Source: Longitalea luteola (GTDB lineage Bacteria; Bacteroidota; Bacteroidia; Chitinophagales; Chitinophagaceae). Taken from it: a stretch of DNA of 64,000 nucleotides. Location: contig NZ_JAFIQX010000003.1 of assembly GCF_017356035.1 (NCBI RefSeq), positions 62,001-126,000 on the forward strand, written 5' to 3'. Of this stretch, positions 7,736 to 17,490 are shown piece after piece. The notes under the pieces were generated by a model that searched no databases, was not told the origin of the DNA, and saw only the letters and a program-made list of their open reading frames with translations. The position numbers and the translations under genes were made by a program. Numbering within the stretch: position 1 is the stretch's first letter; every line of letters starts with the position of its first letter.

Positions 7736-7750
7736 TTCTGATTAACTTTG
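7717..7750 (+). promoter_or_regulatory. Likely gldE promoter
   Basis: TAACTTTG at 7743-7750 matches the -7 box TAnnTTTG, and TTG at 7717-7719 lies 23 bases upstream, inside the spacing range seen in this phylum. It is placed 70 bases before the gldE start and just after the ssb hairpin. Confidence 0.45.
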
Positions 7751-7820
7751 CTGATTAAAGACTTAATGACAGGGTATAATTCGAATCGATGATCAATTTT
7801 ATTCATGAAAACCACATGCT

Positions 7821-9173
7821 TTGGATAAGCCTTTGTTGATTTTTGGATCTGAGTATGTATTCAGGCTGCTGTTGATGGTGACCAACTATCAGGGTGCCAC
7901 CCTGGTGGGTGCTGCAGTGCTGGTTTTGTTATTGCTTTCCTTTTTTATCTCCGGAGCCGAAATGGCCTTTTTCTCGCTCACTTACCGGGATATTAACATG
8001 CTCAAGACCAAGCAGGACACTGGCTGGAAGCGGATCGCCACCCTGCTTGAAGAACCCAGGGCTTTACAGGCATCTTTGATGATCGCCAATACCCTGGTAA
8101 ACATTGCCGTGATCATACTCACCAATTTCTTTATTGACCAGATATTGATCATAAAACCCGGCAATTTTCAAATGTGGGTGGTGTATCTCATCAAACTACT
8201 CATCATTTCCTCACTGATCATCTTATTTGGCGAAATATTACCCAAAGTACGGGCCTCTCAGAACAACCTTCGCTCCGCCTACGAAGCATCCTTCCTGGTT
8301 GAAGTGATCTTTTACATGTTCAAACGGATCTCTGTTTGGTTGCTTAAGGTTTCCGATGGAGTTGAATCCTTACTCGGCGGCAAAGCCTCCAGGGCTTACA
8401 CGCACCAGCAACTGGAACAGGCCATCAAAAGCACCATACACGAAGAAGAGGAACAGCGCATCCTGGCCGGCATTTACAAATTCCCCAACATTACCGTAAA
8501 ACAGATCATGCGTACCCGCCTCGATGTGAACGGTATTGAGTACGAGGCCAATTTTCAAACCCTGAAAAGAAAGGTAGAAGAGTTGCACTATTCACGCCTG
8601 CCGGTATACCGTAAAAGCCTCGACGATATTGTTGGGATAGTGCATACAAAAGACCTGCTGTTATACCTGAATGAGCCCGATGATTTCGACTGGCATCTGG
8701 TTGTTCGGCCGCCGTTCTTTGTACATGAACAAAAACATATTGAAGACCTGCTGAAGGAATTTCAAACTAGGCATATACACTTTGCCGTAGTGGTTGACGA
8801 ATTTGGCGGCACCAGCGGAATTGTTACACTGGAAGATATCCTCGAAGAGATCATTGGCGATATCAGGGATGAATTCGACGACGAAGAGAGCGGCAGCAAG
8901 AAGATAGACGAGAATACTTACATTTTTGAAGGCCGCACCATGATCCACGATGCCTGCAAGATCATGAACCTGCAGGAAGATACGTTCGACCAGGTAAAAG
9001 GTGACAGCGATTCCATGGCCGGATTAATGCTCGAACTGGTAGGAGAGATACCGAAGGTAAACGACACTGCCAGCATAGGTGATTTTGATTTTGAAGCCCT
9101 TGAGGTAGACCGTAACCGAATCAGGAAAATAAAAGTGACCATCAATATAAGACAGGACAAGCAAGTGAGTTAA
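7821..9173 (+). CDS. gldE: Gliding motility-associated protein GldE (CNNM/CorC-type)
   Basis: The 450-residue membrane protein has a DUF21/CNNM transmembrane domain (about residues 25-190, with FFISGAEMAFFSL), two CBS domains (about 210-330, including the TRHIHFAVVVDEFGGTSGIV segment and LEDILEEIIGDI) and a C-terminal CorC/HlyC domain. In Flavobacterium GldE supports the gliding/type IX secretion machinery and acts with GldD, encoded next. The frame opens at 7809 and I take the TTG at 7821 as start (MDKPLLIFG); the alternative is ATG at 7875 (MVTNYQGATL). Family members starting MD favour the former. Confidence 0.9.
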   Translation: MDKPLLIFGSEYVFRLLLMVTNYQGATLVGAAVLVLLLLSFFISGAEMAFFSLTYRDINMLKTKQDTGWKRIATLLEEPRALQASLMIANTLVNIAVIILTNFFIDQILIIKPGNFQMWVVYLIKLLIISSLIILFGEILPKVRASQNNLRSAYEASFLVEVIFYMFKRISVWLLKVSDGVESLLGGKASRAYTHQQLEQAIKSTIHEEEEQRILAGIYKFPNITVKQIMRTRLDVNGIEYEANFQTLKRKVEELHYSRLPVYRKSLDDIVGIVHTKDLLLYLNEPDDFDWHLVVRPPFFVHEQKHIEDLLKEFQTRHIHFAVVVDEFGGTSGIVTLEDILEEIIGDIRDEFDDEESGSKKIDENTYIFEGRTMIHDACKIMNLQEDTFDQVKGDSDSMAGLMLELVGEIPKVNDTASIGDFDFEALEVDRNRIRKIKVTINIRQDKQVS

Positions 9174-9180
9174 CGAAGGA

Positions 9181-9251
9181 GTTACAAGTTACAGGTCACA
9201 GGTTACAGGGGTTCGAATGTCCCGGTCACCTGGAACTGCAACCTGGAAGCC
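9181..9251. repeat. Heptamer array GTTACAG with inverted arm
   Basis: The left arm 9181-9209 reads gttacaa, gttacag, gtcacag, gttacag with period 7. The right arm 9225-9251 has the inverted words cacctgg, aactgcaacctgg. The core is about 15 bases. It sits eight bases after the gldE stop and before gldD. Confidence 0.75.
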
Positions 9252-9275
9252 TAATAAAATCGATAGCATAATTAA

Positions 9276-9860
9276 ATGAAAATTTCTTTCATACTGTACT
9301 TTGGCCTTATTGCTTTAGTAACTGCCTGTAACAGTACATACACTCCCAAGCGGAAAGGATATTTCAAGATTGATTTTCCCAAACATGAATACAGAGTGTT
9401 TGATCAGCCCGGATACCCTTACACATTTGAATACCCGGTGTACGCAAACATCATAAAGGATAGTACCTTCTTTGAAGATAAACCCGAAAACCCGTACTGG
9501 ATCAATATCGACTTTCCGCGGTTCAACGGAAAGATCTATATCAGTTATAAGGAGATCGGTAAGAATGACCTCAATAAACTGGTGAATGACGCCTACAATA
9601 TGACCTACAAACATTCCACCCGGGCCACTGAGATTGTTGATTCAGCCATGCGCACGGCCACCGGCGTAAGCGGGGTGTTTTTTACAGTAGGCGGTAATGC
9701 GGCTACCAATAAACAATTCTTCGTGACCGATTCAACAAAGCATTTTTTGCGGGGCGCCCTATATTTCGACGCCAGTCCGAACGAAGATTCACTCAACGTG
9801 GTAAACAACTTCCTGGAGGACGATATGAAACACCTGATCAACACGTTCAGGTGGAGGTAG
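9276..9860 (+). CDS. gldD: Gliding motility lipoprotein GldD
   Basis: The 194-residue lipoprotein has a signal peptide and lipobox ending at LVTAC (Cys18). The mature part begins with the conserved GYFKIDFPKHEY segment typical of GldD. It is needed for gliding in Flavobacterium and is found next to gldE throughout the phylum, even in non-gliding members, which points to a general role in the type IX secretion/gliding apparatus at the envelope. It starts with ATG 102 bases after gldE, separated by a word array. Confidence 0.92.
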   Translation: MKISFILYFGLIALVTACNSTYTPKRKGYFKIDFPKHEYRVFDQPGYPYTFEYPVYANIIKDSTFFEDKPENPYWINIDFPRFNGKIYISYKEIGKNDLNKLVNDAYNMTYKHSTRATEIVDSAMRTATGVSGVFFTVGGNAATNKQFFVTDSTKHFLRGALYFDASPNEDSLNVVNNFLEDDMKHLINTFRWR

Positions 9861-9927
9861 TAAGTGTAAAGGCGTATTTGCCAATTTCCCATAGGATTTT
9901 GCCAGCCCTTACTTGGTTCTTTATGAT

Positions 9928-9935
9928 TAATTTTG
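9928..9935 (+). promoter_or_regulatory. -7 box of the DUF3109 gene
   Basis: TAATTTTG fits TAnnTTTG perfectly, 19 bases before the GTG start. No matching -33 element is found at the usual distance (TTG at 9913 is too close, at 9899 slightly too far), so only the -7 box is supported. Confidence 0.4.
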
Positions 9936-9954
9936 CGCTTTAAAACATTTTTAC

Positions 9955-10551
9955 GTGATAGTAGTAGACAATGTGTTGATCAGTGATGAAATAGCCGAAG
10001 CACAATTTGTGTGCGACCTCAACAAATGCAAGGGCGGCTGCTGTGAAGAAGGAGATGCCGGCGCTCCGCTCGAAGATGCCGAGCTTGACATTATGATCGA
10101 CGTATTTGAAAAGGTTAAGCCCTATCTCACCCCCGCTGCTTTGGCAGAAATTGAGCGTAAAGGTAAATATGTTTATCACCGGGAATTTGGCTGGGTAACT
10201 CCCACGCTGGGTGGTGATAACGAGATCTGTGTGTATGGGTCCCGCGATGAGAAAGGCATTATTAAATGCGCTTTTGAACAGGCTTATAACGACGGCGTTA
10301 TCGGCTGGAAAAAACCAATAAGCTGTCACTTCTTTCCCATTATTCAAAAGAACGGCAAAAAAGGCGATTACGATCGCATGAACTATGAGCCCCGCCCTAC
10401 TTTGTGTAGTCCGGCCTGCTCACTGGGCAAAAAATTAAAGGTGCCGGTATACCAATTTTTGAAGGAACCCATCGTTCGTAAATACGGCGAAGACTTTTAC
10501 AATGCCCTGGAAAAAGTGGCCACAGAATATATTTCAGCAAGGGTCAAGTAA
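9955..10551 (+). CDS. DUF3109 family cysteine-rich protein
   Basis: The 198-residue cytoplasmic protein belongs to DUF3109, related to the YkgJ-type cysteine cluster family. Conserved cysteines are Cys20, 25, 29 and 30 (VCDLNKCKGGCC), then CVYG, IKCAFEQ, KPISCHFFP and LCSPAC, enough to bind a metal or iron-sulfur cluster. The function is unknown. The start is GTG at 9955, matching the MIVVDNVL N-terminus of the family. It stands between gldD and lutB. Confidence 0.85.
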   Translation: MIVVDNVLISDEIAEAQFVCDLNKCKGGCCEEGDAGAPLEDAELDIMIDVFEKVKPYLTPAALAEIERKGKYVYHREFGWVTPTLGGDNEICVYGSRDEKGIIKCAFEQAYNDGVIGWKKPISCHFFPIIQKNGKKGDYDRMNYEPRPTLCSPACSLGKKLKVPVYQFLKEPIVRKYGEDFYNALEKVATEYISARVK

Positions 10552-10762
10552 GGGTATTGAAAAATCCGCAGAACCCATGGCGCTGACTGCCAGCGGGATA
10601 GCTCAGGATTGTGAGATAAGCAGATACAAAGAACTTAGATGGCTGAAACGCCAATTGGCAAGAGACAATTGGCAGGAAATAAAAGACGCGCCAACCGGTA
10701 ACCTGTACCAGGAACAAACCGGTAAGAGCCGACTAATAAGAACTTAAAATCAAGCATTAAGA

Positions 10763-12139
10763 ATGAGTGAGCACTCTTCCTCCTTTATGGCGAAAAGCAC
10801 CATTAAGGCTGCAGATCTGGAGCACCGGCGTAAAGTGAATTTCAACATAGGAAAATATAATGCGGCAGTACCCCTGGGAAAGCAGCAGTTTACCGATGTT
10901 CACCTGGCGCGGGAAAGAGCGAAAAATATCAAATGGCGGGCCATCGAGCAGCTCGATAAATTGTTGGAACAGTTTGAAGCGAACCTTACGAAACGTGGCG
11001 GTAAGGTAATCTGGGCAGAAGATGGAAAACAGGCGGTTGAAGAAGTGCTTAAGATTTGCAAAGCAAAGAATTGCAAAACGATCGTGAAGAGCAAGAGCAT
11101 GGTGACAGAGGAAATTCACCTGAATAACCATTTGGAAGAACATGGCATTGAAAGCGTGGAAACCGACCTCGGCGAATACATTCAACAGCTCGATGGTGAG
11201 CCTCCGTATCATATTGTAACCCCCGCGATGCACAAAAGCCGGGAAGATATTGCCAAACTGTTCACCGAAAAATTACATGTAGCGCCTAACTTGTCAGCCG
11301 AGCAGTTGACCCTGGTAGCCCGGGACAAGCTGCGGGAAAAATATGTGCAGGCGGAGATCGGTATCACGGGCGCTAACTTTATACTGGCCGATATTGGCGG
11401 TGTAGCCGTAAGCGAGAACGAAGGCAATGCCCGTTTAAGCAATGCATTCCCCAAAACACATATTGTTATTACCGGGCTTGAAAAGGTTATTCCTTCTATG
11501 AATGACCTGGCCCTGTTCTGGCCATTACTGGCAACTTATGGTACCGGTCAGCAGATCACTTCATACAATACGATCATTTCCGGCCCCAGACAGGCCGGTG
11601 AGCCTGATGGTCCCGATGAAATGTATGTAATACTGCTCGATAACGGACGTACGAACATTCTGGCCAACGAAAGAACGCGCGAAAGCCTTTATTGCATTCG
11701 CTGTGGCGCCTGCCTCAATGCGTGCCCCGTTTATAAGAACATTGGCGGTCATGCGTACGAAACGACTTATAGCGGACCCATAGGCGCCGTAATTACCCCA
11801 CAGTTGAAAGAGATGGGCGAATGGAAGCACTTAAGCTATGCCTCGTCTTTATGCGGCAACTGTACAGAAGTATGCGCTGTGAAGATCAACCTGCATGAAA
11901 TATTGCTCGAAAACAGGCATAATGCAGTAGAAAAGGGTGATTTTGGCTGGGCTGAAAAAGTGGCCTGGAAAGTATGGAAGCAGGCAACCTTGCACCGCAG
12001 CATGTATAATATGGGAAATCAGAAATTGAAGAACTGGATGGTGAATAAAGTATTTAAAGGCTGGACCACCAATCGGGCCGATCTGAATTTCGCCGGAAAA
12101 ACATTTAACCAAATGTGGCGGGAAAAGAAAGGGAAGTAG
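10763..12139 (+). CDS. lutB: Lactate utilization protein B (LUD domain plus 4Fe-4S)
   Basis: The 458-residue iron-sulfur subunit of the LutABC-type L-lactate dehydrogenase has a LUD domain at about residues 60-290 (ADIGGVAVSENEGN, TGLEKVIPS) and two ferredoxin-like clusters: Cys311, 314, 317 and 321 (YCIRCGACLNACPVY), then CGNCTEVCAV about 50 residues later. LutC lies 23 kb away, after ftsH; LutA is not in the window. The start ATG at 10763 follows a 211-base spacer, and a strong terminator follows the stop. Confidence 0.92.
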   Translation: MSEHSSSFMAKSTIKAADLEHRRKVNFNIGKYNAAVPLGKQQFTDVHLARERAKNIKWRAIEQLDKLLEQFEANLTKRGGKVIWAEDGKQAVEEVLKICKAKNCKTIVKSKSMVTEEIHLNNHLEEHGIESVETDLGEYIQQLDGEPPYHIVTPAMHKSREDIAKLFTEKLHVAPNLSAEQLTLVARDKLREKYVQAEIGITGANFILADIGGVAVSENEGNARLSNAFPKTHIVITGLEKVIPSMNDLALFWPLLATYGTGQQITSYNTIISGPRQAGEPDGPDEMYVILLDNGRTNILANERTRESLYCIRCGACLNACPVYKNIGGHAYETTYSGPIGAVITPQLKEMGEWKHLSYASSLCGNCTEVCAVKINLHEILLENRHNAVEKGDFGWAEKVAWKVWKQATLHRSMYNMGNQKLKNWMVNKVFKGWTTNRADLNFAGKTFNQMWREKKGK

Positions 12140-12157
12140 TTACTTAAAAGATAGTGT

Positions 12158-12188
12158 AAAAAAGTCAACTTTTACAGTTGACTTTTTT
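12158..12188 (+). terminator. Terminator of lutB
   Basis: Arms aaaaaagtcaac and gttgactttttt pair perfectly over 12 bases around a 7-base loop, 18 bases after the lutB stop. The T run is part of the stem, as in many Bacteroidota terminators. Confidence 0.85.
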
Positions 12189-12203
12189 ATTTTGCAGGTA
12201 CTG

Positions 12204-13532
12204 ATGCTACTTCTTTATACCCATACCACTACACCACGACTGCAATACATTGTTGATTTTATTGGTAAAGAATTATTTGATGAGGCGATAACCATCACAA
12301 ACGATGAGGTTTATTTCAAAGCATCAGAACGGCCACGCTTAAACTATTCCGCCCGTGCGTTTTCTGATAGCGAATTTTTCATCCGCTCTGCCACGTTGTT
12401 ATTTGAAACCGGCATTCACCCACAGTCTGTTGAATGTTTTGAGGTGAATTTTCACAAGGCTTTTTTTGAAACAGCCGGCGATTTTCCATTCGATGTTTTC
12501 GCTGCTTCATTTTACCTGTTAAGCAGGTACGAAGAATACCTGCCGCATTCAATAGATGAGTATGGCCGTTATGCGCATATCAATTCGCTGGCATACCGGG
12601 AACATTTTCTACAGCAGCCCCTGATCAATTACTGGCTGCAGTCTTTCAAAAAGGCCTTACAATTCAAATTTCCTGAACTTGTTTTCAGGCAAAGCCAGTT
12701 CAGGTGTTTGTTAACGTATGATATTGATATGGCCTGGTCGTACCTGCACAAAGGCTGGCTTCGAACCCTGGGTGGTTTTTATAATTCCATACGAAGAGGC
12801 GAGTGGGCAAAGGTTAAAGACAGGTGGCTGGTATTACGCGGCAAAAGAAAAGATCCCTTTGATTGTTTTGAATGGCTGGATGCCTGGCATTTGTACTGCC
12901 GGCTGAAACCGTATTTCTTTTTTCTGGCCGCCAAAAGAACTTCGCGGTACGATAAGAACAATTCCTGCGAAAAGAAGCCATTCCGCGACCTGATCACCTA
13001 TTATGCCAATACCTATCATTTGGGGGCGCACCCATCGTGGCAAAGCGGCGATGACCCCGCACTGTTGCAGGAAGAGCTGGAGTGGCTGGAGGTAGTGGGT
13101 GAAAGAAAGATCGTCTTTAGCCGCCAACATTATATACGCTTTTCCATGCCTGTTACCTATCGCCGGTTAATAGCAGCCGGTATAGAAAAAGATTTTTCCA
13201 TGGGTTATGGCAGTATAAACGGTTTCAGGGCTTCGGTATGCACTCCGTTTTACTGGTACGATCTGAAGAAGGAAGAAGCCACTTCATTGATGATCTATCC
13301 ATTCTGTTTTATGGATGCCAATTCCCTGTTTGAGCAAAAACAAAGCCCGCAACAGACCTACAACGAATTGATCCAGTACTATGAACGCGTAAAAGGCTGT
13401 AAAGGCGTATTTATACCTATCTGGCACAATTTCATCCTGGGCACCGATCCGGCATACGAAGGGTGGCGGAAAATGTTTGAATTGTTTATGAAAGAGACCG
13501 TATACTGGGATGCGTATAATGATGAGGCATAA
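12204..13532 (+). CDS. Polysaccharide deacetylase-like (NodB-fold) protein
   Basis: The 442-residue protein matches the long Bacteroidota polysaccharide deacetylase family. An N-terminal region of about 160 residues precedes the NodB-like part, which starts at LLTYDIDMAWSY with the metal-binding Asp pair. GAHPSW (about residue 275) supplies the histidine, and a later PIWHNFILG is also family-typical. It presumably acts on an envelope glycan or exported polysaccharide. An in-frame TTG at 12192 lies only four bases from the lutB terminator, so the ATG at 12204 (MLLLYTHTTTP) is preferred. Confidence 0.75.
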   Translation: MLLLYTHTTTPRLQYIVDFIGKELFDEAITITNDEVYFKASERPRLNYSARAFSDSEFFIRSATLLFETGIHPQSVECFEVNFHKAFFETAGDFPFDVFAASFYLLSRYEEYLPHSIDEYGRYAHINSLAYREHFLQQPLINYWLQSFKKALQFKFPELVFRQSQFRCLLTYDIDMAWSYLHKGWLRTLGGFYNSIRRGEWAKVKDRWLVLRGKRKDPFDCFEWLDAWHLYCRLKPYFFFLAAKRTSRYDKNNSCEKKPFRDLITYYANTYHLGAHPSWQSGDDPALLQEELEWLEVVGERKIVFSRQHYIRFSMPVTYRRLIAAGIEKDFSMGYGSINGFRASVCTPFYWYDLKKEEATSLMIYPFCFMDANSLFEQKQSPQQTYNELIQYYERVKGCKGVFIPIWHNFILGTDPAYEGWRKMFELFMKETVYWDAYNDEA

Positions 13533-13643
13533 CGCTAAACGCAGAACGCTGAATACAAAACACTGAACCGGTAACTGGATATCTGTAACCGGTAACAGGT
13601 TACCGGGCTAGTACCCTGTAACCTGCAACCTGTAACCTGCAAC
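13531..13643. repeat. Heptamer arrays AACGCTG and GTAACCTGCAACCT, inverted arms
   Basis: A short array of aacgct words (13531-13552) is followed by ggtaactg, gtaaccg, gtaacag words and, after the core gggctagtaccc, the inverted words gtaacct, gcaacct, gtaacct, gcaac with period 7. It fills the convergent space between the deacetylase gene and purH. Confidence 0.8.
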
Positions 13644-13648
13644 ATAAA

Positions 13649-15172
13649 CTAGTGCTTAAAGTGACGCATCCCGGTCATTACCATAGCCAGCTGGTGCTGT
13701 TGGCAGTAATCGATAGAATCTTTGTCGCGTACAGAACCGCCCGGTTGAATGAAAGCGGTAATTCCGGCGGCATGACCGAGCTGCACACAATCATTGAACG
13801 GGAAGAAGGCATCACTGGCCAATACCGCGCCATTCAGATCGAATTCAAACTGGCGGGCTTTCTCCAATGCATGACGCAAGGCATCTACCCGGCTGGTTTG
13901 TCCACAGCCTTTACCGATCAATTGTTTATTCTTAACCAGTGCAATGGCATTTGACTTCAGGTGTTTGCAAACAACATTGGCGAATACCAGGTCGCTTTTC
14001 TCAGCGGCATTGCTTTCACGGCCACCTACTTCTTTCCATTCCAGGTAATTGCCTTTATCTTCACCCTGCGCCAACACGCCGTTCAATACCGATTTGTATT
14101 GATTGGTGCGGGTAGCAGTAGATTTTTGTTGTAACAGAATGCGGTTCTTTTTCGACTTCAATACTGCCAGGGCATCCTCGTTGAAAGCCGGCGCGATAAG
14201 CACTTCGAAAAATATTTCATTGATAGCATCAGCAGTAGCCTTGTCGATGGTTGCGTTGCAAACCAGCACTCCGCCAAAAGCGCTTTCAGGATCGCCGGCA
14301 AGGGCGGCATCCCAGGCTTCTTTAACCGTATTTCTGCTAGCGATACCGCAAACATTTGTGTGTTTGATAATGCCGAATACGGCTCCGGTTTCATTTCCGG
14401 CAAAATCGGTGATCAGTTGAACAGCTGCATCTACGTCTACCAGGTTATTATAAGAAAGTTCTTTCCCGTTCAGCTGGTTGAACAATTGGTTCAGATCGCC
14501 GTAAAACACGCCCGTTTGGTGAGGGTTCTCGCCATAACGCATGGTTTTTGGGCTGGGAACTGATTCCAGGAAATACAGATCGCCGTCCGGATTGAAATAT
14601 TTTGCAATAGCCACATCGTAATGGGCTACAATTTGAAATGCTTTGGAAGCAAATGCACGGCGTTGCTCCAGGGTGGTAGTGCCATTTTGGGCAGAAAGCA
14701 TATCGGCGAGTATCTGGTAATCAGATTTTGCGGCCAGCACCACTACATTGCTGAAATTCTTGGCAGCACCGCGGATCATGGATGGACCGCCGATATCGAT
14801 CTTTTCAATGATCAGTTTTTCTTCCGATGTGCTGGCTACAGTTTCTTCAAAGGGATACAGGTCTACAATAACCAGGTCAATTTCAGGAATATTATATTGT
14901 TTCATTTCCTGCACATCAGATTCCAGCTCCCGGCGGCCGAGGATACCACCAAAAACGGAAGGGTGCAGGGTCTTTACCCGGCCACCCAGGATGGAAGGGT
15001 AGGTGGTCAATTGCTCAACCGGCACCACCGGAATGCCCAGTTTTTCTATAAATGATTGAGTACCACCCGTAGAGTAAATGGTTATGCCCTGTTGGTGCAG
15101 CACCTTTACCAGGGGTTCAAGGCCATCTTTATAAAAAACGGAAATTAATGCAGACTGTATCTTTTTGGTCAT
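13649..15172 (-). CDS. purH: Bifunctional AICAR transformylase/IMP cyclohydrolase
   Basis: The 507-residue enzyme catalyses the last two steps of IMP synthesis. The N-terminal MGS-like IMP cyclohydrolase domain (residues 1-190) has YSTGGTQSFI and GGRVKTLHPSVFGGIL; the C-terminal transformylase domain has MRYGENPHQTGVFYGD and the Lys-His pair in IIKHTNVCGIA. It ends GMRHFKH as usual. Length is normal. It is leftward and followed directly by the convergent word array. Confidence 0.97.
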   Translation of the reverse strand: MTKKIQSALISVFYKDGLEPLVKVLHQQGITIYSTGGTQSFIEKLGIPVVPVEQLTTYPSILGGRVKTLHPSVFGGILGRRELESDVQEMKQYNIPEIDLVIVDLYPFEETVASTSEEKLIIEKIDIGGPSMIRGAAKNFSNVVVLAAKSDYQILADMLSAQNGTTTLEQRRAFASKAFQIVAHYDVAIAKYFNPDGDLYFLESVPSPKTMRYGENPHQTGVFYGDLNQLFNQLNGKELSYNNLVDVDAAVQLITDFAGNETGAVFGIIKHTNVCGIASRNTVKEAWDAALAGDPESAFGGVLVCNATIDKATADAINEIFFEVLIAPAFNEDALAVLKSKKNRILLQQKSTATRTNQYKSVLNGVLAQGEDKGNYLEWKEVGGRESNAAEKSDLVFANVVCKHLKSNAIALVKNKQLIGKGCGQTSRVDALRHALEKARQFEFDLNGAVLASDAFFPFNDCVQLGHAAGITAFIQPGGSVRDKDSIDYCQQHQLAMVMTGMRHFKH

Positions 15173-15256
15173 ATGCGTATTTTATCGAAGGTCGAGTGTG
15201 GCAGTAATAAATTGCCCATTGCCCATTTGGCATTGATTTAAGGGCGCAAAGGTAGG

Positions 15257-17353
15257 TTAATACAGGTTGAAAACAAAGGCGCCCTGGTCGGCCACCGAAA
15301 AGCCCGGAATCCCAAGTTGATCGCATTCCTGCAGCCACCTGGCTATTTTCCCCGGTGCGTTGGATGCGTCAAAAACGAACCGGCGGCAGGTAAAAACACT
15401 GGTTAGCTGCGCCAAATGGAGCGTTGGGTTATTCAAAATAATAATAATATCAACCGGCGTTTTTAACGTTTTCTGGGATAGGGTTAGAGGTTGGTCGATG
15501 ATCAAAAAGGAGGTGTTGCCGCACCGGAAAAAATTTTTTTCACCCAGTAATTTTCCGGTGTTAAATGGGGTGATTACGCGGTGGACTAACCGAGCCGGTT
15601 GCAGGTGAAATGCAAACAACAGATCATTTTTCAGTAATGCGCTGTCGGCGGTAAAGAAGCACTGTTTCCCCACTATAACGTCAATGGCGCTATGCCTGGG
15701 TATATTATATACGATCAGTTTTCTTTGCTGCATGGCCTTCCGTTCGTCAATGGCCTCGAAGATCATGAACAACAGTAAGGCCAGTAATGATATTATAAAA
15801 CCTTTTCTGCTGTAATGAAATAACCACCATGCTATAGCGCTGATGAACAGATAGAGGCAAACGAGCTGCGGCCAGCTTAGCAGCAGGTTGTTCAGGGTGG
15901 CAAAAGGCAGGCCGCTTACTGCTTCTATAAATGTGTTCAGTGCATAAATGATGTAATGCAGGAAATACCCGATGGATGTTGCCAGCAGTGGAATGACGCT
16001 TACAACGCATAATACTATTTCACCAATGATGATAATGCCCGATAAAGGAACTGCCAGCAGATTGGCGATCAGAAACAAGTTGGGAAATTGATGGAAGTGA
16101 AATACCGAAATGGGTACTGTCAGGATCTGTGCGGCAATGGTAACGCAGGTAGATTTCCATACGAAGTCTGTTAGTTTATTGCGGATAAATAGTAGATGGT
16201 AGACCGGCTTATAGAAAATGGCCAAGCTAAGCACGGCAGCGTATGAGAGCTGAAAGCCTGCATCCCACAACCAGAAAGGATTATAGCATAAAAGTAAAAA
16301 CGCAGCTGCTGCCAGGCTGTTATAAACAGCTGTTTTCCGGTTCATGTGTTCACCAATGACCAGGCAGGTGAACATCACCGCAGAGCGCAACACAGAGGGG
16401 GAGCCGCCGGCAATACAACTGAATGACCAAAGGCCGGCAATAATAAGAATGGGTTGCAAAAGCCGCAATGTAGCCTGTTTTGCCAGCGGCTTGCATAGCA
16501 GCATTAATAACCAGTAGATCAGGCCGAGGTGTAAACCGGAAATAGCAATAATATGCACCACGCCGGTATTGGAATAGGATTGAACCAGGCTTTTGTCAAG
16601 ATCTTCTTTATAGCCGATAAGCATCGCTTCGGCCAGGCCGCTTTCCTTTGGGCCGGGGATGTATTTTTGAAGCAGGGCTACGATTTTGGCTCTTGTGGAT
16701 AAAAGATATTTCCGAAACAGATTTTCATTTTCTATTTTGAGCGCAACGAACTCACCTTTCTTAAGGTATACCTGGTATGAAATGCCCTGAAAAGTGCAAT
16801 ACTGCTGATAATCAAAGCAGCCGGGATTGCCTGTATTTTTTACCGGTTGCAATGCCTTGAAAAGTAACAATTGATTGCCATATTGAAGATGTTGAACAGC
16901 ACTGTCTTTCTGAAAATACAGAAGGATCTTTCCACTGGCTTTGCTAATAGAATGGTCAAACAGAACTGCCTGAACGGATGCAATGGATTTATAGGATTGT
17001 TTTTTTTCAGACAGTGGTTCTTCAATAGTTACTAAAACAGCCTTTCCTGCTGAGTACTTTCTGCTGATACTCATTTCCTGAAGCCGTATGTCGTTGTAAT
17101 ATAAAAGTAAACCTCCTGTGGCGAATAGTAGCGCGTTTAACCACGCGCCATTAAACCATTGGGCACGGAATTGGCGTAATAGTGGTAAAAAAGCAAACAG
17201 CCAGAGAGCAGCAGCGCTGAAAGCAAGGAGCAGCCATAACAATAGCACGGAAAAAGGCAGATACCACTGACACGTAATACCGGCAATAAGCGGAATAACA
17301 AGTCGGATGAAAGGTGATTCTTTCCAAATGGGCCAGGCAGGCAGGTGTAACAT
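15257..17353 (-). CDS. ComEC/Rec2-related membrane protein
   Basis: The 698-residue polytopic protein has the DUF4131 N-terminal domain and the competence membrane channel domain with the diagnostic HIIAISGLHLGL at about residue 270. ComEC moves single-stranded DNA across the inner membrane in natural transformation. After the last helix (near residue 540) only about 155 residues remain, and they lack the HxHxDH metal site of the usual metallo-beta-lactamase nuclease domain, so that domain is degenerate. It lies 84 bases upstream of purH and may share its transcript. Confidence 0.88.
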   Translation of the reverse strand: MLHLPAWPIWKESPFIRLVIPLIAGITCQWYLPFSVLLLWLLLAFSAAALWLFAFLPLLRQFRAQWFNGAWLNALLFATGGLLLYYNDIRLQEMSISRKYSAGKAVLVTIEEPLSEKKQSYKSIASVQAVLFDHSISKASGKILLYFQKDSAVQHLQYGNQLLLFKALQPVKNTGNPGCFDYQQYCTFQGISYQVYLKKGEFVALKIENENLFRKYLLSTRAKIVALLQKYIPGPKESGLAEAMLIGYKEDLDKSLVQSYSNTGVVHIIAISGLHLGLIYWLLMLLCKPLAKQATLRLLQPILIIAGLWSFSCIAGGSPSVLRSAVMFTCLVIGEHMNRKTAVYNSLAAAAFLLLCYNPFWLWDAGFQLSYAAVLSLAIFYKPVYHLLFIRNKLTDFVWKSTCVTIAAQILTVPISVFHFHQFPNLFLIANLLAVPLSGIIIIGEIVLCVVSVIPLLATSIGYFLHYIIYALNTFIEAVSGLPFATLNNLLLSWPQLVCLYLFISAIAWWLFHYSRKGFIISLLALLLFMIFEAIDERKAMQQRKLIVYNIPRHSAIDVIVGKQCFFTADSALLKNDLLFAFHLQPARLVHRVITPFNTGKLLGEKNFFRCGNTSFLIIDQPLTLSQKTLKTPVDIIIILNNPTLHLAQLTSVFTCRRFVFDASNAPGKIARWLQECDQLGIPGFSVADQGAFVFNLY

Positions 17354-17421
17354 TCCAACAAGGCAATTACAACAATAGAATTGGCAGCAGAAGGGAATCT
17401 GTGAGAATGATGAGCGGGGCT

Positions 17422-17490
17422 AAAAAAACAAACTACCTACTTTATCAAAAAAGGACAAGGCTAATGGTAAAAAGATAAAGCAGGTAGTTT
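17422..17490 (-). terminator. Strong minus-strand terminator upstream of comEC
   Basis: Arms 17430-17446 and 17474-17490 pair over 17 bases with one mismatch; on the minus strand the stem is followed by GTTTTTTT. It cannot belong to the ComEC-like gene, which starts 77 bases further on, so it ends some other minus-strand transcript. Confidence 0.7.

Noticed and set aside
10502-10747. 81-codon frame between the DUF3109 gene and lutB
   Set aside because: It begins inside the DUF3109 gene and its composition is not protein-like; the GGGATAGCTCAGG segment within it looks tRNA-like but no cloverleaf forms.
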